Shown in pieces: positions 6,812-15,919 of a stretch of 64,000 bases of DNA. Each line of letters begins with the position of its first letter. The first letter of the stretch is position 1. Position numbers and translations under genes: made by a program. Source of the DNA: Cryobacterium sp. M96 (lineage in GTDB: Bacteria; Actinomycetota; Actinomycetes; Actinomycetales; Microbacteriaceae); contig NZ_PJJS01000053.1 of assembly GCF_002929845.1 (NCBI RefSeq), positions 1 through 64,000 on the forward strand, read 5' to 3'. Under the pieces are notes generated by a model, which saw only the letters and a list, made by a program, of their open reading frames with translations, had not been told where the DNA came from and searched no databases.

Positions 6812-9694
6812 CTATGCCCCGCGTCGGGCCGCCGCAACCGCGCTTCCAGCCATCGGGTCCCAGGTCGCGCTCGGGCGGCCCAACAGGTAGCCCTGGGCAA
6901 GCACGGCGCCGCTGGTGCGGAGACTGTCGAGCTGTTCCGTGGTCTCCACCCCCTCGGCGATCACCTCCACGTCGAGCTTCGACGCCAGCGCCAGGATTCC
7001 CTGCACGAGGGAGACGGAGGAGGCGTTGGGAAGGTCCTGAATGAAGCTGCGGTCGATCTTGATCTGGTCGACGGGAAGGGTGTTGAGCCAGGCCAGGGTC
7101 GAGAAGCCGGTGCCGAAATCGTCAAGGGAAATGCGGATGCCCAGGCGGCGCAGTTCCACGAGGCGCTCGACGATGCCGGGGAGGTCGACCAGTGACCTGC
7201 TCTCCACCACCTCGAGGGTCAGTCGCTCCGGTGCGAGGTCGTTGCGGTTGAGAGCCGTGCGAACCGTCGACACGAGTCGGCAGTCCAGAAGGGTGGCGGC
7301 GTCGAGGTTGACCGCGACGCCTAGAGGCCGAGCGCCTAACTGCGGCCACTCGACCACGTCCCGGCACGCGGTCGCGATCACCCACAGATCCATCTCGGTG
7401 ATGAGGCCGCGTTCCTGCGCCAGCGGCAAGAAGGCGCCCGGGGCCAAAACGCCCAGTCGCGGGTGCGCCCAGCGGATGAGGGCTTCCGCACCCACCACCG
7501 TCTCCTCGCCGAAACGGGAGATGTCCACGACAGGTTGGTAGTAGAGCCTCATCTCGTTCGCCTCGACGGCACGGGCCAGCTCGACCAGCAGTGACGTGTC
7601 GGTGTCCCCCGGTGATTCCGGGTTCGATGATGCACTGCCCGGCACCTCGGTGCGGGCGACGGCGATCTGATTCCGTCCCGTTCTCTTTGCGTCGTACATC
7701 CCGGCGTCGGCCGCGTCGAGGAGCTGCTCGCCGCGACCCCCCTGTCCACTGTGCGAGGCAACACCCACACTGGCGGAGATGCGCACGTGCTGGCCGGCCA
7801 GGTGGAAAGGGGGATTCAGGCAGCCGACTACTCGGTGGGCCAGCTCGATGGCCGAATCTTCGCCGTCGAGATCGGTGACAAGCACCGCGAACTCGTCGCC
7901 GCCGAGGCGGCCGATAGTGTCATTGGTTCGAACCTCGGCGCGCAGGCGAGCCGCGACCTGCCGCAGCAGCTCGTCCCCGGCGCGATGGCCCAGCCGGTCA
8001 TTGACGCGTTTGAAGTTGTCGAGGTCGCAGAACAGCACCGCCGTTCGGCTGTGAGGCTGGCACTCTGCCAGGGCGGTGTCGAGCAGCAGCGCGAACAGCG
8101 CTCGGTTGGGCAAGCCTGTCAAGGCATCGTGCTGGGATTGGTGCCTCACTGTCTCGAGCAGCCGGGCCCTTTGCATGGCCGTTTCTCCCTGGTGGCTGAC
8201 ACCTTCGATCAGGGTGATGGCCTCCGCCAGGACCTCGGCCGCGACGGGGGCAACCCAGCAGGCCGTTGCGACGCCCATCAACATATCCCCGGCGAGAAGG
8301 GGGACGGCGACCACGTTGTGTGAACCGATGGCACGGAGCAGCTCCGCCAGGGCCGGGCTGGCGTCGTCAGCCGTGATCAGAACGCGTTCCTGCCGTCTGA
8401 GAACGCCGAGAAGCTCCGGCGTCTGCTCCACAGTCAGCGTCGTACGCATGAAGAATTCGCGATCGGCAGGCTCGAAACCGACGGCTGAGGCAGGGCGAAG
8501 CTCACCAAGGTCGGCGTCCCAGAGGAGAACGGATGCCGCGTCACTGCCGACGATCGCCGCCAGTGCCGACGCGATGACTTCCGCGATCGCCTCGACGCTG
8601 TCGCTGATCGCCAGTTGGTGGGCGAGGTTGAGCAGTGCGGTCGTGCGAACTCCCTCCCGGCGGGATTCCTCGAGAGCCGTGAACAGGTCCAGGGCTGCGG
8701 CCGCGTGTCCGGCGTAGGCCTCGAGCAGGGCCCGATCTCCTAGCATCGCGGTGTGTCCCTCCGTGAACACGGCGGCCAGATGCCCGTGGATCCTGCGATT
8801 GGAGGCGATGTCAACGACCAGCGCGCGCTCGCCCAGTTGCTCTCCGCGCAGCATCCGTGCCACGAGATCGGCGCCACGTTCGTCGCCAAGCCCTCGGTGG
8901 CGGACCAGCGGCGCGCCGCCCCCGGCAGGTTCGACGATGAGGAGGTATGACGGCGCGAGCACGGCGGAGGCGGCGCGATCGACGATTCGGGCGAGCACCT
9001 CGTCGACATCGTCGCTGCTAACGAGGTCAGCCGCGGCCAGTTGCACCTCCCGCACCTTGTCGCGCAGTACGCCGAGGGATGCGTCGACCCAGCGACTCCG
9101 CGTGCGCCAGGACCACCAACGCACCCGCGTTGACCAGGTCAGCACGTATTCGCACGCCGGGTAGCCGTCCGATTGGCACTGCGGGTGGCTGATGTGGGCA
9201 AGGGCGAGTCCGAAAATGGCCGGCACGGACGAAAACAGTCCCTGGGCGTATTGGCAGTCGAGTCGGGACGGACGATAGCCGTCGTGGAGGCGGTAGCGCA
9301 CGGTCGCGCTGGTCTGTCCGACCCGGACTGCATCCATCGTCGACGTTGTGGTGAACTTCGGCACCATGCGTGGCAGCTGACGAAAAATTGCTCCAGGTGA
9401 GGCGAACACACTCAGGAGCTGCACCAGCACGGGCTGGACGTCACCGCGGACCGCACCGGTACCCACGGTGAACATGGTGTTCGGGTCACCGAGCACCGCG
9501 GTTGCGGCCTCGAACAGCCGGATTCGGGTGGCGTAGCTGACCCACGCGGACGTGTTCTGGAGAGTCTTTGCATCCTGCTGTACGCCCGCCCGGGCGAGCA
9601 CCTCGATGACGGCTCCCTCCCCACCGCGCTCACGCACGTGGCGCAGGAGTAGGCTGATAGTCGTGTTTGCGGTTTCGCGCGGCTCTGTGTCCAT
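6812..9694 (-). CDS. Multidomain diguanylate cyclase/phosphodiesterase (GAF-GGDEF-EAL)
   Basis: A 960-residue cytoplasmic signalling protein for cyclic di-GMP turnover. Residues 1 to about 190 look like a small-molecule/heme-type sensory domain of the V4R or heme-NO-associated kind, with the Cys-bearing HPQCQSDGYPACEYVLTW at its end. Two GAF-like segments follow to about 500. The GGDEF domain carries an intact active site (RLGGDEFAVLV, near residue 598). The EAL domain has an intact signature (VVGAEALIRW, near 738), DDFGTGFSTLAWL and AEGVETTEQL. Both catalytic domains therefore look active. The sensory-domain name is tentative. The gene stands alone between broken genes. No transmembrane segments are visible. 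Confidence 0.85.
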   Translation of the reverse strand: MDTEPRETANTTISLLLRHVRERGGEGAVIEVLARAGVQQDAKTLQNTSAWVSYATRIRLFEAATAVLGDPNTMFTVGTGAVRGDVQPVLVQLLSVFASPGAIFRQLPRMVPKFTTTSTMDAVRVGQTSATVRYRLHDGYRPSRLDCQYAQGLFSSVPAIFGLALAHISHPQCQSDGYPACEYVLTWSTRVRWWSWRTRSRWVDASLGVLRDKVREVQLAAADLVSSDDVDEVLARIVDRAASAVLAPSYLLIVEPAGGGAPLVRHRGLGDERGADLVARMLRGEQLGERALVVDIASNRRIHGHLAAVFTEGHTAMLGDRALLEAYAGHAAAALDLFTALEESRREGVRTTALLNLAHQLAISDSVEAIAEVIASALAAIVGSDAASVLLWDADLGELRPASAVGFEPADREFFMRTTLTVEQTPELLGVLRRQERVLITADDASPALAELLRAIGSHNVVAVPLLAGDMLMGVATACWVAPVAAEVLAEAITLIEGVSHQGETAMQRARLLETVRHQSQHDALTGLPNRALFALLLDTALAECQPHSRTAVLFCDLDNFKRVNDRLGHRAGDELLRQVAARLRAEVRTNDTIGRLGGDEFAVLVTDLDGEDSAIELAHRVVGCLNPPFHLAGQHVRISASVGVASHSGQGGRGEQLLDAADAGMYDAKRTGRNQIAVARTEVPGSASSNPESPGDTDTSLLVELARAVEANEMRLYYQPVVDISRFGEETVVGAEALIRWAHPRLGVLAPGAFLPLAQERGLITEMDLWVIATACRDVVEWPQLGARPLGVAVNLDAATLLDCRLVSTVRTALNRNDLAPERLTLEVVESRSLVDLPGIVERLVELRRLGIRISLDDFGTGFSTLAWLNTLPVDQIKIDRSFIQDLPNASSVSLVQGILALASKLDVEVIAEGVETTEQLDSLRTSGAVLAQGYLLGRPSATWDPMAGSAVAAARRGA

Positions 9695-9841
9695 CGTCTT
9701 GCACCTCTCAACTCTTTATCGACGGGTTTCGGCGTGGGGTAAGCGCGGAAATCGGTTCAGGACCGTCATCCGCTTGTCGAACGCCTCCAATCGTGCCACC
9801 AAGATCTCCTGTCGTGACACGTGACGCGCGAATGAAGACGC

Positions 9842-11182
9842 GATGAGCGAGCGCTACCCCGTCATTTGTGTGCGAGGCTTTTCTGACAGCAGAACGTCCT
9901 GATCAATGCCTATCCCGGAACGCTGGAACCGGACTCCGTTTGGATCCACCAGTTCCACGACGCCGCATGGGCACATTCGGGGTCGAGCCGCAATCGTACG
10001 ACATCGGCCGCGCGGCCAGGGGTCTCGTCGATTTCATCGATCTGGTGCATGCCAAGACTCGCGGCGGACCACCCGTCTACCTCGTGGCGCACTCCATGGG
10101 CGGGCTGATCTGCCGCACCGTCCTGCAGCGCGAACTGGCCGACCCCGCCGAAGCGGTGTCGAAACTCTGCACGATCGGGACCCCGCATGGAGGAATCTCC
10201 CCCGAGCTCGGCGGGCCGATCGGGGGCTGGCTCATGGACCGGTTCGGGCCGCTGGGCAGCGATATCTTCTCCCCCGGCACATGCAGGAGTACATGCTGTC
10301 GGCCACCCACGACCCTGCCCGGGAAACCGACCCGAAAACGGGCCGGTGGGACCCCCGGGCATGGTGGGCTCCTTCCCTCCCTCCCGCATCCTCAGCATCG
10401 TCGGCACGAATTCACGCGACTATTCCGTGGCCGCCGGGCTGTCATCCGCGGTCATGGGCGTGCAGAGCGATGGTCTCGTCGCGATCCGCAACGCTTACGT
10501 TTACGGGGGCGCGCGGGCCTACATCCATCGCTCCCACTCGGGTCGATACGGCTTGGTCAACTCCGAGGAAACGTACCAGAACCTTTCCCGCTTCCTGTTC
10601 GGCGGGTTGCGGGTGGAGGTCGCCCCGCACGGGGTGGAGCTCGATCGCAACGACCGCATCTGGCAGGGCGAGGCGAGGCTGGCCATCCGTGGCGTGCCTG
10701 CGCTTATTCATGAGCAGACGGCCGATCATTATTGCCCGATCGATCTGAACGCCACGGAGAAGGGCATCGCCGGGCCCCTGTCACCGGTCCCGTCGATGAC
10801 AATCTTCCTGCAGCCGAAGAACGTGCGTAAGTGCCGCTACGCCCTCGACCTCAACCTCAACCTCAAGATCATCTCACTCAAGGAGACGGGCGGCACCCTC
10901 GGTTTCGGGGGACACCTCGAGCAGATCGCGGACTGGCAGGACACGCTCATCGTCGACGTCGAGGTGAACGACAAGGGCGCGGCCAGAAGCGTGATCTGGG
11001 AGTGGAACAGCACCCTCGCCGTTCGAATCGCCGAACAAGCAGAGCTGCCCAACCAGCTCGACTGGGCACCGGGCAAGTCCAGCGACGGGCAATGGCAGCT
11101 GCCGGTTCCCATCGTCCCGATGGGGCAGGCGGTGCTCGGCAGCCACGCGCGCCTCCAGGTCAGCATCGGCCTCTGGGCCTGA
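9842..11182 (+). pseudogene. Alpha/beta-hydrolase (lipase-like), several frameshifts
   Basis: A single lipase-like protein can be followed only by changing frame about four times. It starts MSERYPVICVRGFSD at 9,842. NVLINAYPGTLEPDSVWIHQ follows in a second frame, then DIGRAARGLVDFIDLVH and the nucleophile elbow VYLVAHSMGGLICRT in a third. Near 10,280-10,360 a short stretch (HMQEYMLSATHDPARETDPK) is in yet another frame. From about 10,365 a long open frame runs to 11,182. The catalytic Ser sits in AHSMGG. The C-terminal part (about 270 residues) is undamaged and shows beta-rich segments of unknown role. Multiple lesions argue for a true pseudogene. No neighbour suggests a pathway. Confidence 0.75.
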
Positions 11183-11320
11183 GCGGCCGCCTCGCGCGAT
11201 CGACCCGATCCTGATCACGCATCACCGCCCGGACCCCACCGGGACGTAGGCGCCCCTGTGCGCCATCCACCCTGGCCCCTTCTCGACCGCGGACCGAGGG
11301 CGACAGTCCAGCCCGACGCC

Positions 11321-11407
11321 GAACGAATTCGACGGAGATTTTGCTCTAGACCGCCCGTTCTCGGTGGGAATGGCCGGATTTTGGCAGAATCTCCGTCGAA
11401 TTGGTTG
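11321..11407. repeat. 87-bp inverted-repeat element (REP/MITE-like)
   Basis: The left arm (11,321-11,344) and the reverse complement of the right arm (11,384-11,407) agree at about 21 of 24 positions around the core AATCTCCGTCGAATT. About 39 nt of unrelated sequence separates them. A third copy of the arm lies at 71-92. It is intergenic, between two pseudogenes, and no coding capacity is seen. This could be a mobilised hairpin element or an extragenic palindrome. Confidence 0.55.
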
Positions 11408-11466
11408 GGGGCGCACGGCAGGCAGTCGGGGCGGCTCCGCCCCGAGGCAGGTAGCACCGGCGCACG

Positions 11467-11876
11467 TCAGGCCGTGGGCCGGTAGCGCCGTGGGGCGGAG
11501 GCCTGGGCGACCAGGGCGCGCAGGCTGTCGAGGCTTCCGGTCACAAGACCTTGGGCACGGGCCTGCACGAGCACGTTTTCGATCGCGGTGGCCTCGACGG
11601 GGCCGGCCAGCACGGTCAGCCCCGTTCGGTTCGCGGTGAGCTGGCAGAGAAGGTCGTTCTGCGACCCACCGCCGACGATATGCACCGCGCGGATGCTCCT
11701 TCCCGACAGCTCGCTCGCGACCCGGAGGGTCTCGGCATAGGCAGCCGCCAGGCTCTCGACGATGCTGCGCATGAGTTCGACCGGGGTGCCCGGCACCGGC
11801 AAGCCGTGCTCGGCGCAGTAGGAACGGATGCGCGCCGGCATGTCCCCGGGTGCCAGAAAACGGGGGTCGTCCACGG
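11467..11876 (-). pseudogene. rhaB: C-terminal remnant of rhamnulokinase (FGGY family), fused to an ABC ATPase relic
   Basis: About 135 codons in open frame with the ABC-transporter relic upstream. The sequence DPRFLAPGDMPARIRSYC, then LRVASELSGRSIRAVHIVGG and GSQNDLLCQLTANRTGLTV, followed by GPVEATAIENVLVQARAQG, is the C-terminal domain of L-rhamnulokinase. That domain binds ATP; the GGGSQND loop is characteristic. The N-terminal sugar-binding domain is missing. The junction near 11,876 joins it in frame to an ABC ATPase fragment, so the open frame encodes a chimera with no sensible function. This tells us a rhamnose transport and catabolism locus once lay here. Confidence 0.75.
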
Positions 11877-12610
11877 CGAAGGTCACGTCTGCGAAGAGGC
11901 CGGCGCGGCCGAGCCCCTTCACGGAGAGCACGGTGTCGCCCACCGGGGCGACCTCCCGCATCACGGTGATGCGGTCGCAGACGGCGAACACCTCGTCGAA
12001 GCGGTGCGAGATGAAGAGGATGCTCGCGCCCTGGGCCCGCAGGTTGCGGGCAACCTGGAACAGGCGCTCCACCTCGATGTCCGAGAGCGCGGCGGTCGGC
12101 TCATCCATGACGAGCACCGTGGCGCCCTGGGAGATGGCCTTGGCGATCTCGATGATCCGCTGGTCGGCGATCGACAGTCCCTCGACCGCTCGGTTGGGAT
12201 CGATGCGCACGCCGAGCTGGTCGAACAGGTCGCGGTGGCCGTGCGCACGGAGGCCCGGCTGATCAGGCCCAGCCGGCCTTTCGGCTGGCGCCCAATGAAA
12301 ATGTTCTCGGCCACTGTGAGGTCGGGGAACAGGGTGGGTTCCTGATAGATCGCGGAGATGCCGGGGGCCTTGCTGTCGGCCACGGTGCGGAACGACACCG
12401 GCTGCCCGTCGACCTGGAACTCGCCGGCGTCGAGGCGGTAGAGCCCGGCCAGGATTTTCACGAGGGTGGACTTGCCGGACCCATTCTCGCCGACCAGGGC
12501 ATGGATCTCACCGGGGAGGATTTCGATGTTCCCGTCTGCGAGGGCGACGACCGGTCCGAATGGCTCAACGGCACCGACAAGGGTGAATCGTTTCAGAGAA
12601 CGTGTATTCA
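11877..12610 (-). pseudogene. Sugar (rhamnose-type) ABC transporter ATP-binding protein, broken
   Basis: The upstream part reads FGPVVALADGNIEILPGEIH, then the Walker A LVGENGSGKSTLVKILAG and the Q-loop ISAIYQEPTLFPDLT. A frameshift near 12,220 moves to a second frame with IADQRIIEIAKAISQGATVL, Walker B VLVMDEPTAALSD and the H-loop FISHRFDEVF. The protein then skips about 25-30 residues and shows the start of a second ABC half (GDTVLSVKGLGRAGLFADVT) before joining the rhamnulokinase tail. Sugar ABC ATPases of the carbohydrate-uptake type 2 class are about 500 residues with two NBDs, so most of NBD2 is lost. The 5' end is also unclear, since a LacI-type operator lies in the extended frame. Confidence 0.8.
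12584..12595. promoter_or_regulatory. LacI-family operator candidate 1
   Basis: TGAATCGTTTCA has the TGAA...TTCA ends and central CG typical of LacI-family operators. It lies just upstream of the recognisable part of the ABC ATPase relic. A near-identical site is at 12,707-12,718. Confidence 0.5.
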
Positions 12611-12706
12611 GCGAATATACGGATTGGTTGGGGCGTCCGTCGACAGCAGAAAAAGTGCGATCCCCCAAATGAGATTCAACCGAGACTTCGAATAGGTCTC
12701 GTGTAT

Positions 12707-12718
12707 TGAGTCGTTTCA
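12707..12718. promoter_or_regulatory. LacI-family operator candidate 2
   Basis: TGAGTCGTTTCA differs by one base from the site at 12,584-12,595 and lies 64 nt before the LacI start codon. Two such sites between divergent genes suggest that the LacI protein controls both itself and the lost sugar operon. Confidence 0.5.
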
Positions 12719-12781
12719 ATCTGCGGCGCGGTGATTCACACTTCACCTAGAGGCAGCAAAGCGCAAGGCGAAAGGGTGACG

Positions 12782-13792
12782 ATGGCAACGGTGAGTGTGC
12801 GCGAAGTCGCGGCTCGCGCCGGGGTGTCGGTCGGCACCGTCTCCAATGTGCTCAACCGGCCGGGCAAGGTTTCCCCGGCAACCGTGGAGCGGGTGCAGAC
12901 GGCAATCTCCGCCCTCGGCTTCGTGCGCAACGACGCTGCCCGGCGACTGCGGGCCGGCCGCAGCCGCAGCATCGGGCTCGTCGTGCTCGACGTCGCCAAC
13001 CCGTTCTTCACGGATGTCGCGTGCGGCGCCGAGGACCGGGCCGCCGAAGAGGGTCTCACCCTGCTCCTCGGCAACAGCGACGAGAACATCGACCGAGAGA
13101 GTGCCTACCTCGACCTGTTCGAAGAGCAGCGTGTGCACGGCGTCTTGATCTCCCCGCTCGGCGAGGTCGGGGACCGGCTCATGCGGCTGCGCGCCCGCGG
13201 CACCCCCACCGTTCCCGTCGACCGGCAGACGGCCGTCCACAGCTTCTCCTCCGTGGCCGTCGACGACGTGGCCGGCGGGCACCTCGCCGCGGAGCACCTG
13301 GCCTCGATTGGGCGCACCCGGATCGCGTTCGTGGGTGGGCTGCAGAGCATCCGTCAGGTTGCCGACCGGCTGGAGGGCGCGCGGCAGGCCGTGCGGGAGC
13401 ATCCGAACGTGTCGCTCGAGGTGATCAGCACGGAGTCCCTCTCGGTGCTGCAGGGGCGTTTCGTGGGCGAGCAGTTGCGCGCCCGCGACCCGGTCGACCG
13501 GCCGGACGCCGTGTTCGCGGCGAACGACCTGCTCGCCATCGGCGTGCTGCAGGCCCTGAGCATGCTGGGCGATGTGCGGGTCCCCGAAGACGTGGCGCTC
13601 ATCGGCTACGACGACATCGCTTTCGCGGCGGCAGCCATCGTGCCGCTCTCCTCGATCCACCAGCCGAGCGCCCTGATCGGCCACACGGCCGTCGACCTGC
13701 TGCTGCGCGAAGCCACCGGCGGCGACGATTTCGTGCACGAGCAGATCGAGTTCCAACCGGAGCTGATCGTGCGGGAGTCCACCGCCGGCTGA
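12782..13792 (+). CDS. LacI-family transcriptional regulator
   Basis: A 336-residue sugar-responsive repressor. Residues 1-50 form the LacI helix-turn-helix and hinge (VREVAARAGVSVGTVSNVLN, then AARRLRAGRSRSIGLVV). The remainder is a periplasmic-binding-protein-like sensor domain with the usual ANPFFTDVACGAED-type start and late IGYDDIAFAAAA. The ATG at 12,782 follows an AAAGGG site closely; a GTG two codons earlier is an alternative. It is divergent from the broken rhamnose-type ABC ATPase, with two operator-like sites between them, so its original inducer was probably rhamnose or a rhamnose-derived sugar (inference). The protein looks intact although its target genes are broken. Confidence 0.88.
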   Translation: MATVSVREVAARAGVSVGTVSNVLNRPGKVSPATVERVQTAISALGFVRNDAARRLRAGRSRSIGLVVLDVANPFFTDVACGAEDRAAEEGLTLLLGNSDENIDRESAYLDLFEEQRVHGVLISPLGEVGDRLMRLRARGTPTVPVDRQTAVHSFSSVAVDDVAGGHLAAEHLASIGRTRIAFVGGLQSIRQVADRLEGARQAVREHPNVSLEVISTESLSVLQGRFVGEQLRARDPVDRPDAVFAANDLLAIGVLQALSMLGDVRVPEDVALIGYDDIAFAAAAIVPLSSIHQPSALIGHTAVDLLLREATGGDDFVHEQIEFQPELIVRESTAG

Positions 13793-13852
13793 CTGGGTCC
13801 CGCTCCTTCCGCCCGGGCATCCGCTGGCGATTCCGCTCCTAAACTTGACCGC

Positions 13853-14686
13853 ATGACACTGCAGCCCCTGCTCAACAAAGACACCCGCCTGTGCATCTCC
13901 CTGGCCGCCCGGCCCAGCAATTTCGGCACGCGTTTCCACAATTACCTGTACGCCGAGCTGGGGCTCGATTTCATCTACAAGGCGTTCACCACGACGAATC
14001 TTGCCGCCGCGATCGGCGGCGTGCGTGCGTTGGGCATCCGTGGCTGCTCCGTGTCGATGCCCTTCAAAGAAGATGTCATCGCCCTGGTCGACGAGTTGGA
14101 TGACTCGGCGAGCGCCATCGCGTCGATCAATACGATCGTCAACGACAACGGTTGCCTGCGGGCCTCGAACACGGATTACATCGCCGCCGCCGATCTGATC
14201 CGCGCGCGCGCCCTCGACCCGACCACTCCGTTCCTGCTCCGCGGCAGCGGCGGAATGGCGAAGGCCGTCGCCGCGGCCTTCCGCGATTCCGGGTTCGAGC
14301 ATGGCACCTTGATCGCCCGGAACGAGGCCCGAGGCCGGACTCTCGCCACCGAGCTCGGCTACCGCTGGGCGGCCGAGCCGACCGGTCTCACCGCACCTCT
14401 GCTCGTGAACGTCACCCCGATCGGCATGACCGGCGGTGCCGAGGCGAACGACCTGTCCTATTCCGCCGAGGTGATCGCCGACGCGACCTGCGTGTTCGAC
14501 GTGGTGGCGTTGCCCGCGGAGACTCCGCTCATCCTGGCCGCGCGCGCGGCAGGTAAGACCGTGATCACGGGGGCCGAGGTCATCGCTCTGCAGGCAGCGG
14601 AGCAGTTCGAGCGCTACACCGGGGTGCGGCCGGGGCCGGAGCAGGTCGCCGCGGCATCCGCCTTCGCCCGCACTCACGCACGGTAG
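13853..14686 (+). CDS. Shikimate 5-dehydrogenase-like protein
   Basis: A 277-residue oxidoreductase of the AroE/YdiB superfamily, which reduces 3-dehydroshikimate or related hydroxy acids with NAD(P)H. The catalytic Lys lies in VSMPFKEDV near residue 70. INTIVN and ASNTDY provide substrate contacts, and the Rossmann loop is LLRGSGGMAKAVAAAF. The N-terminus (LAARPSNFGTRFHNYLYAEL) lacks the Ser-x-Ser found in true AroE substrate sites (it reads ARPSNFG). This points to the separate SDH-like group rather than the biosynthetic enzyme. It stands alone on the forward strand after the LacI gene (60 nt gap) with a strong terminator 138 nt downstream. Metabolic role not decided by context. Confidence 0.82.
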   Translation: MTLQPLLNKDTRLCISLAARPSNFGTRFHNYLYAELGLDFIYKAFTTTNLAAAIGGVRALGIRGCSVSMPFKEDVIALVDELDDSASAIASINTIVNDNGCLRASNTDYIAAADLIRARALDPTTPFLLRGSGGMAKAVAAAFRDSGFEHGTLIARNEARGRTLATELGYRWAAEPTGLTAPLLVNVTPIGMTGGAEANDLSYSAEVIADATCVFDVVALPAETPLILAARAAGKTVITGAEVIALQAAEQFERYTGVRPGPEQVAAASAFARTHAR

Positions 14687-15054
14687 CGCGCGCCTGAACC
14701 AAGTCGACGCCGAAGCAGGTTGCTTCAGTCGGCGTTCACGTGACTTGACCGGGGCCCTCGTTGCCTCCAGGGGATCCTCGTCAGGAAACGCCTCCCCACG
14801 AGGACAATCCACCCCGGTAACGACGAATGGCCTCCGAAATCTCGGAGGCCATTCGTTTTAAGACCTGTTCTAAGACCAGAATCAACCAGTTCTGAGCACG
14901 ACCCTGTGGCGGGCTGTTCCTATAACTCACAGGCCACTGAATCAGTGGGCAATTTTTTGGTACTTTCGCGTACATCCTCTGCGCTCTGTCAAATAATCCT
15001 CTACCGGCCGAGCAACGTGGCCAACTCGTCGAGCGACTCCCCCGTAATCGTGAA
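14687..15054. other. Intergenic region with several hairpins, no gene seen
   Basis: These 368 bases hold an imperfect hairpin around 14,703-14,733 (CGCCGAAGCA against TGCTTCAGTCGGCG), a weaker one near 14,775-14,802, and the strong terminator at 14,824-14,859. No protein or RNA gene is recognisable. Confidence 0.45.
14824..14859 (+). terminator. Rho-independent terminator
   Basis: A perfect 14-bp stem (arms 14,824-14,837 and 14,842-14,855, left arm CGAATGGCCTCCGA) with a 4-nt AATC loop is followed by TTTT. On the forward strand it would end transcription from the shikimate-dehydrogenase-like gene. On the reverse strand no T-run follows. Confidence 0.85.
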
Positions 15055-15402
15055 CTACTGGGTGACACCCTCGAGTAAAATCGCGAGCTCGTCGAGTACG
15101 ACGTCCCAGCCCTCTCGGTTCTGCTCAAAACGTTCGCGACGGTAGCGGGTGCCGCCGGGGAGTGTGTCGAAGCCCGATTCGATCACCGTGACATCCGTCC
15201 CGGTACCAGCATCGGCGATGGTAAAGCGCACGTGCGTCGAGTACTCGTCGAGCTCTTCTGCGGGGATTCCCGACCAACGGAAGCCGAACGAGCCGTCGGG
15301 CACCACCTCGGTGATTTCGATCGGGAAGCTGCCGTAATCATCCCAGTCGATGCTGCCAGTAGCACCGGGCTCGAGCGTACCCATGATTGCGTATCTGTTC
15401 AC
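15055..15402 (-). pseudogene. SRPBCC / AHSA1-domain protein, N-terminally truncated
   Basis: The 115-codon frame carries the later strands and the long C-terminal helix of an AHSA1-type SRPBCC fold: GSIDWDDYGSFPIEITEVVP, FGFRWSGIP, then GTRYRRERFEQNREGWDVVL. Family members are about 145-160 residues. The first helix-grip strand and helices (about 40-45 residues) are absent, and nothing upstream of 15,402 supplies them. Either the gene was cut at its 5' end by a rearrangement or it is expressed from an internal start as a short protein. The first option fits the decayed surroundings. Confidence 0.6.
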
Positions 15403-15919
15403 GGGCGGGAGAGCTCCGTGAACGCGAGTGGCAACGCATTAGTGGTCGGTCTAAGTTCCTTGCCGACCGTGCCACGCAGGCAACGCAAGGCAACCCGACT
15501 GCCCAACGGGCATGGGGCCGGTATGTTCAACGACTCGACGTCGGGACCGCGATGTCCACTCCAACTACAAGGCCAACTGGCCACTCAAGGTGCTACCCGG
15601 CGCCGCAGACGGCGCAGAACTCGACCCGCCGCTCCGAACATAACCGCGCGCACCCACTCGGCACTCATCACTCCATCGCACGAGCAGGACAATTCGCAGC
15701 GCCGAAAAGCGGCCGTTCGAGCATCCCTGGCCGTGCATCGTCATTTAATCCGCAGCCGCCAGCCCGCATGAGTTTCCTCTGCCCTCTGCCTCGCTTCCAC
15801 TGGAGGTGTTGACCCGTTTTTGCTGGATAAGAGACATTTGTGTCAGAAGTGCCCGCCAGAATGAGCTTGTCTACGTCACATCACGGAAAGATGGCATCAT
15901 GCCCAAACCGCTTTAAATC
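15403..15919. other. Region without a recognisable gene
   Basis: 517 bases with stops in all frames or only compositionally odd Arg/Pro-rich readings. No family motif, tRNA or insertion-sequence end was recognised. The base composition near 15,815-15,900 becomes more mixed just before the HNH gene, which could mark the edge of an inserted segment. Confidence 0.4.

Noticed and set aside
12743-14812. Long reverse frame (689 codons) opposite LacI and the shikimate-dehydrogenase-like gene
   Set aside because: It spans two clearly recognised forward genes. His/Gln/Val-rich wording is typical of antisense frames in high-GC DNA.
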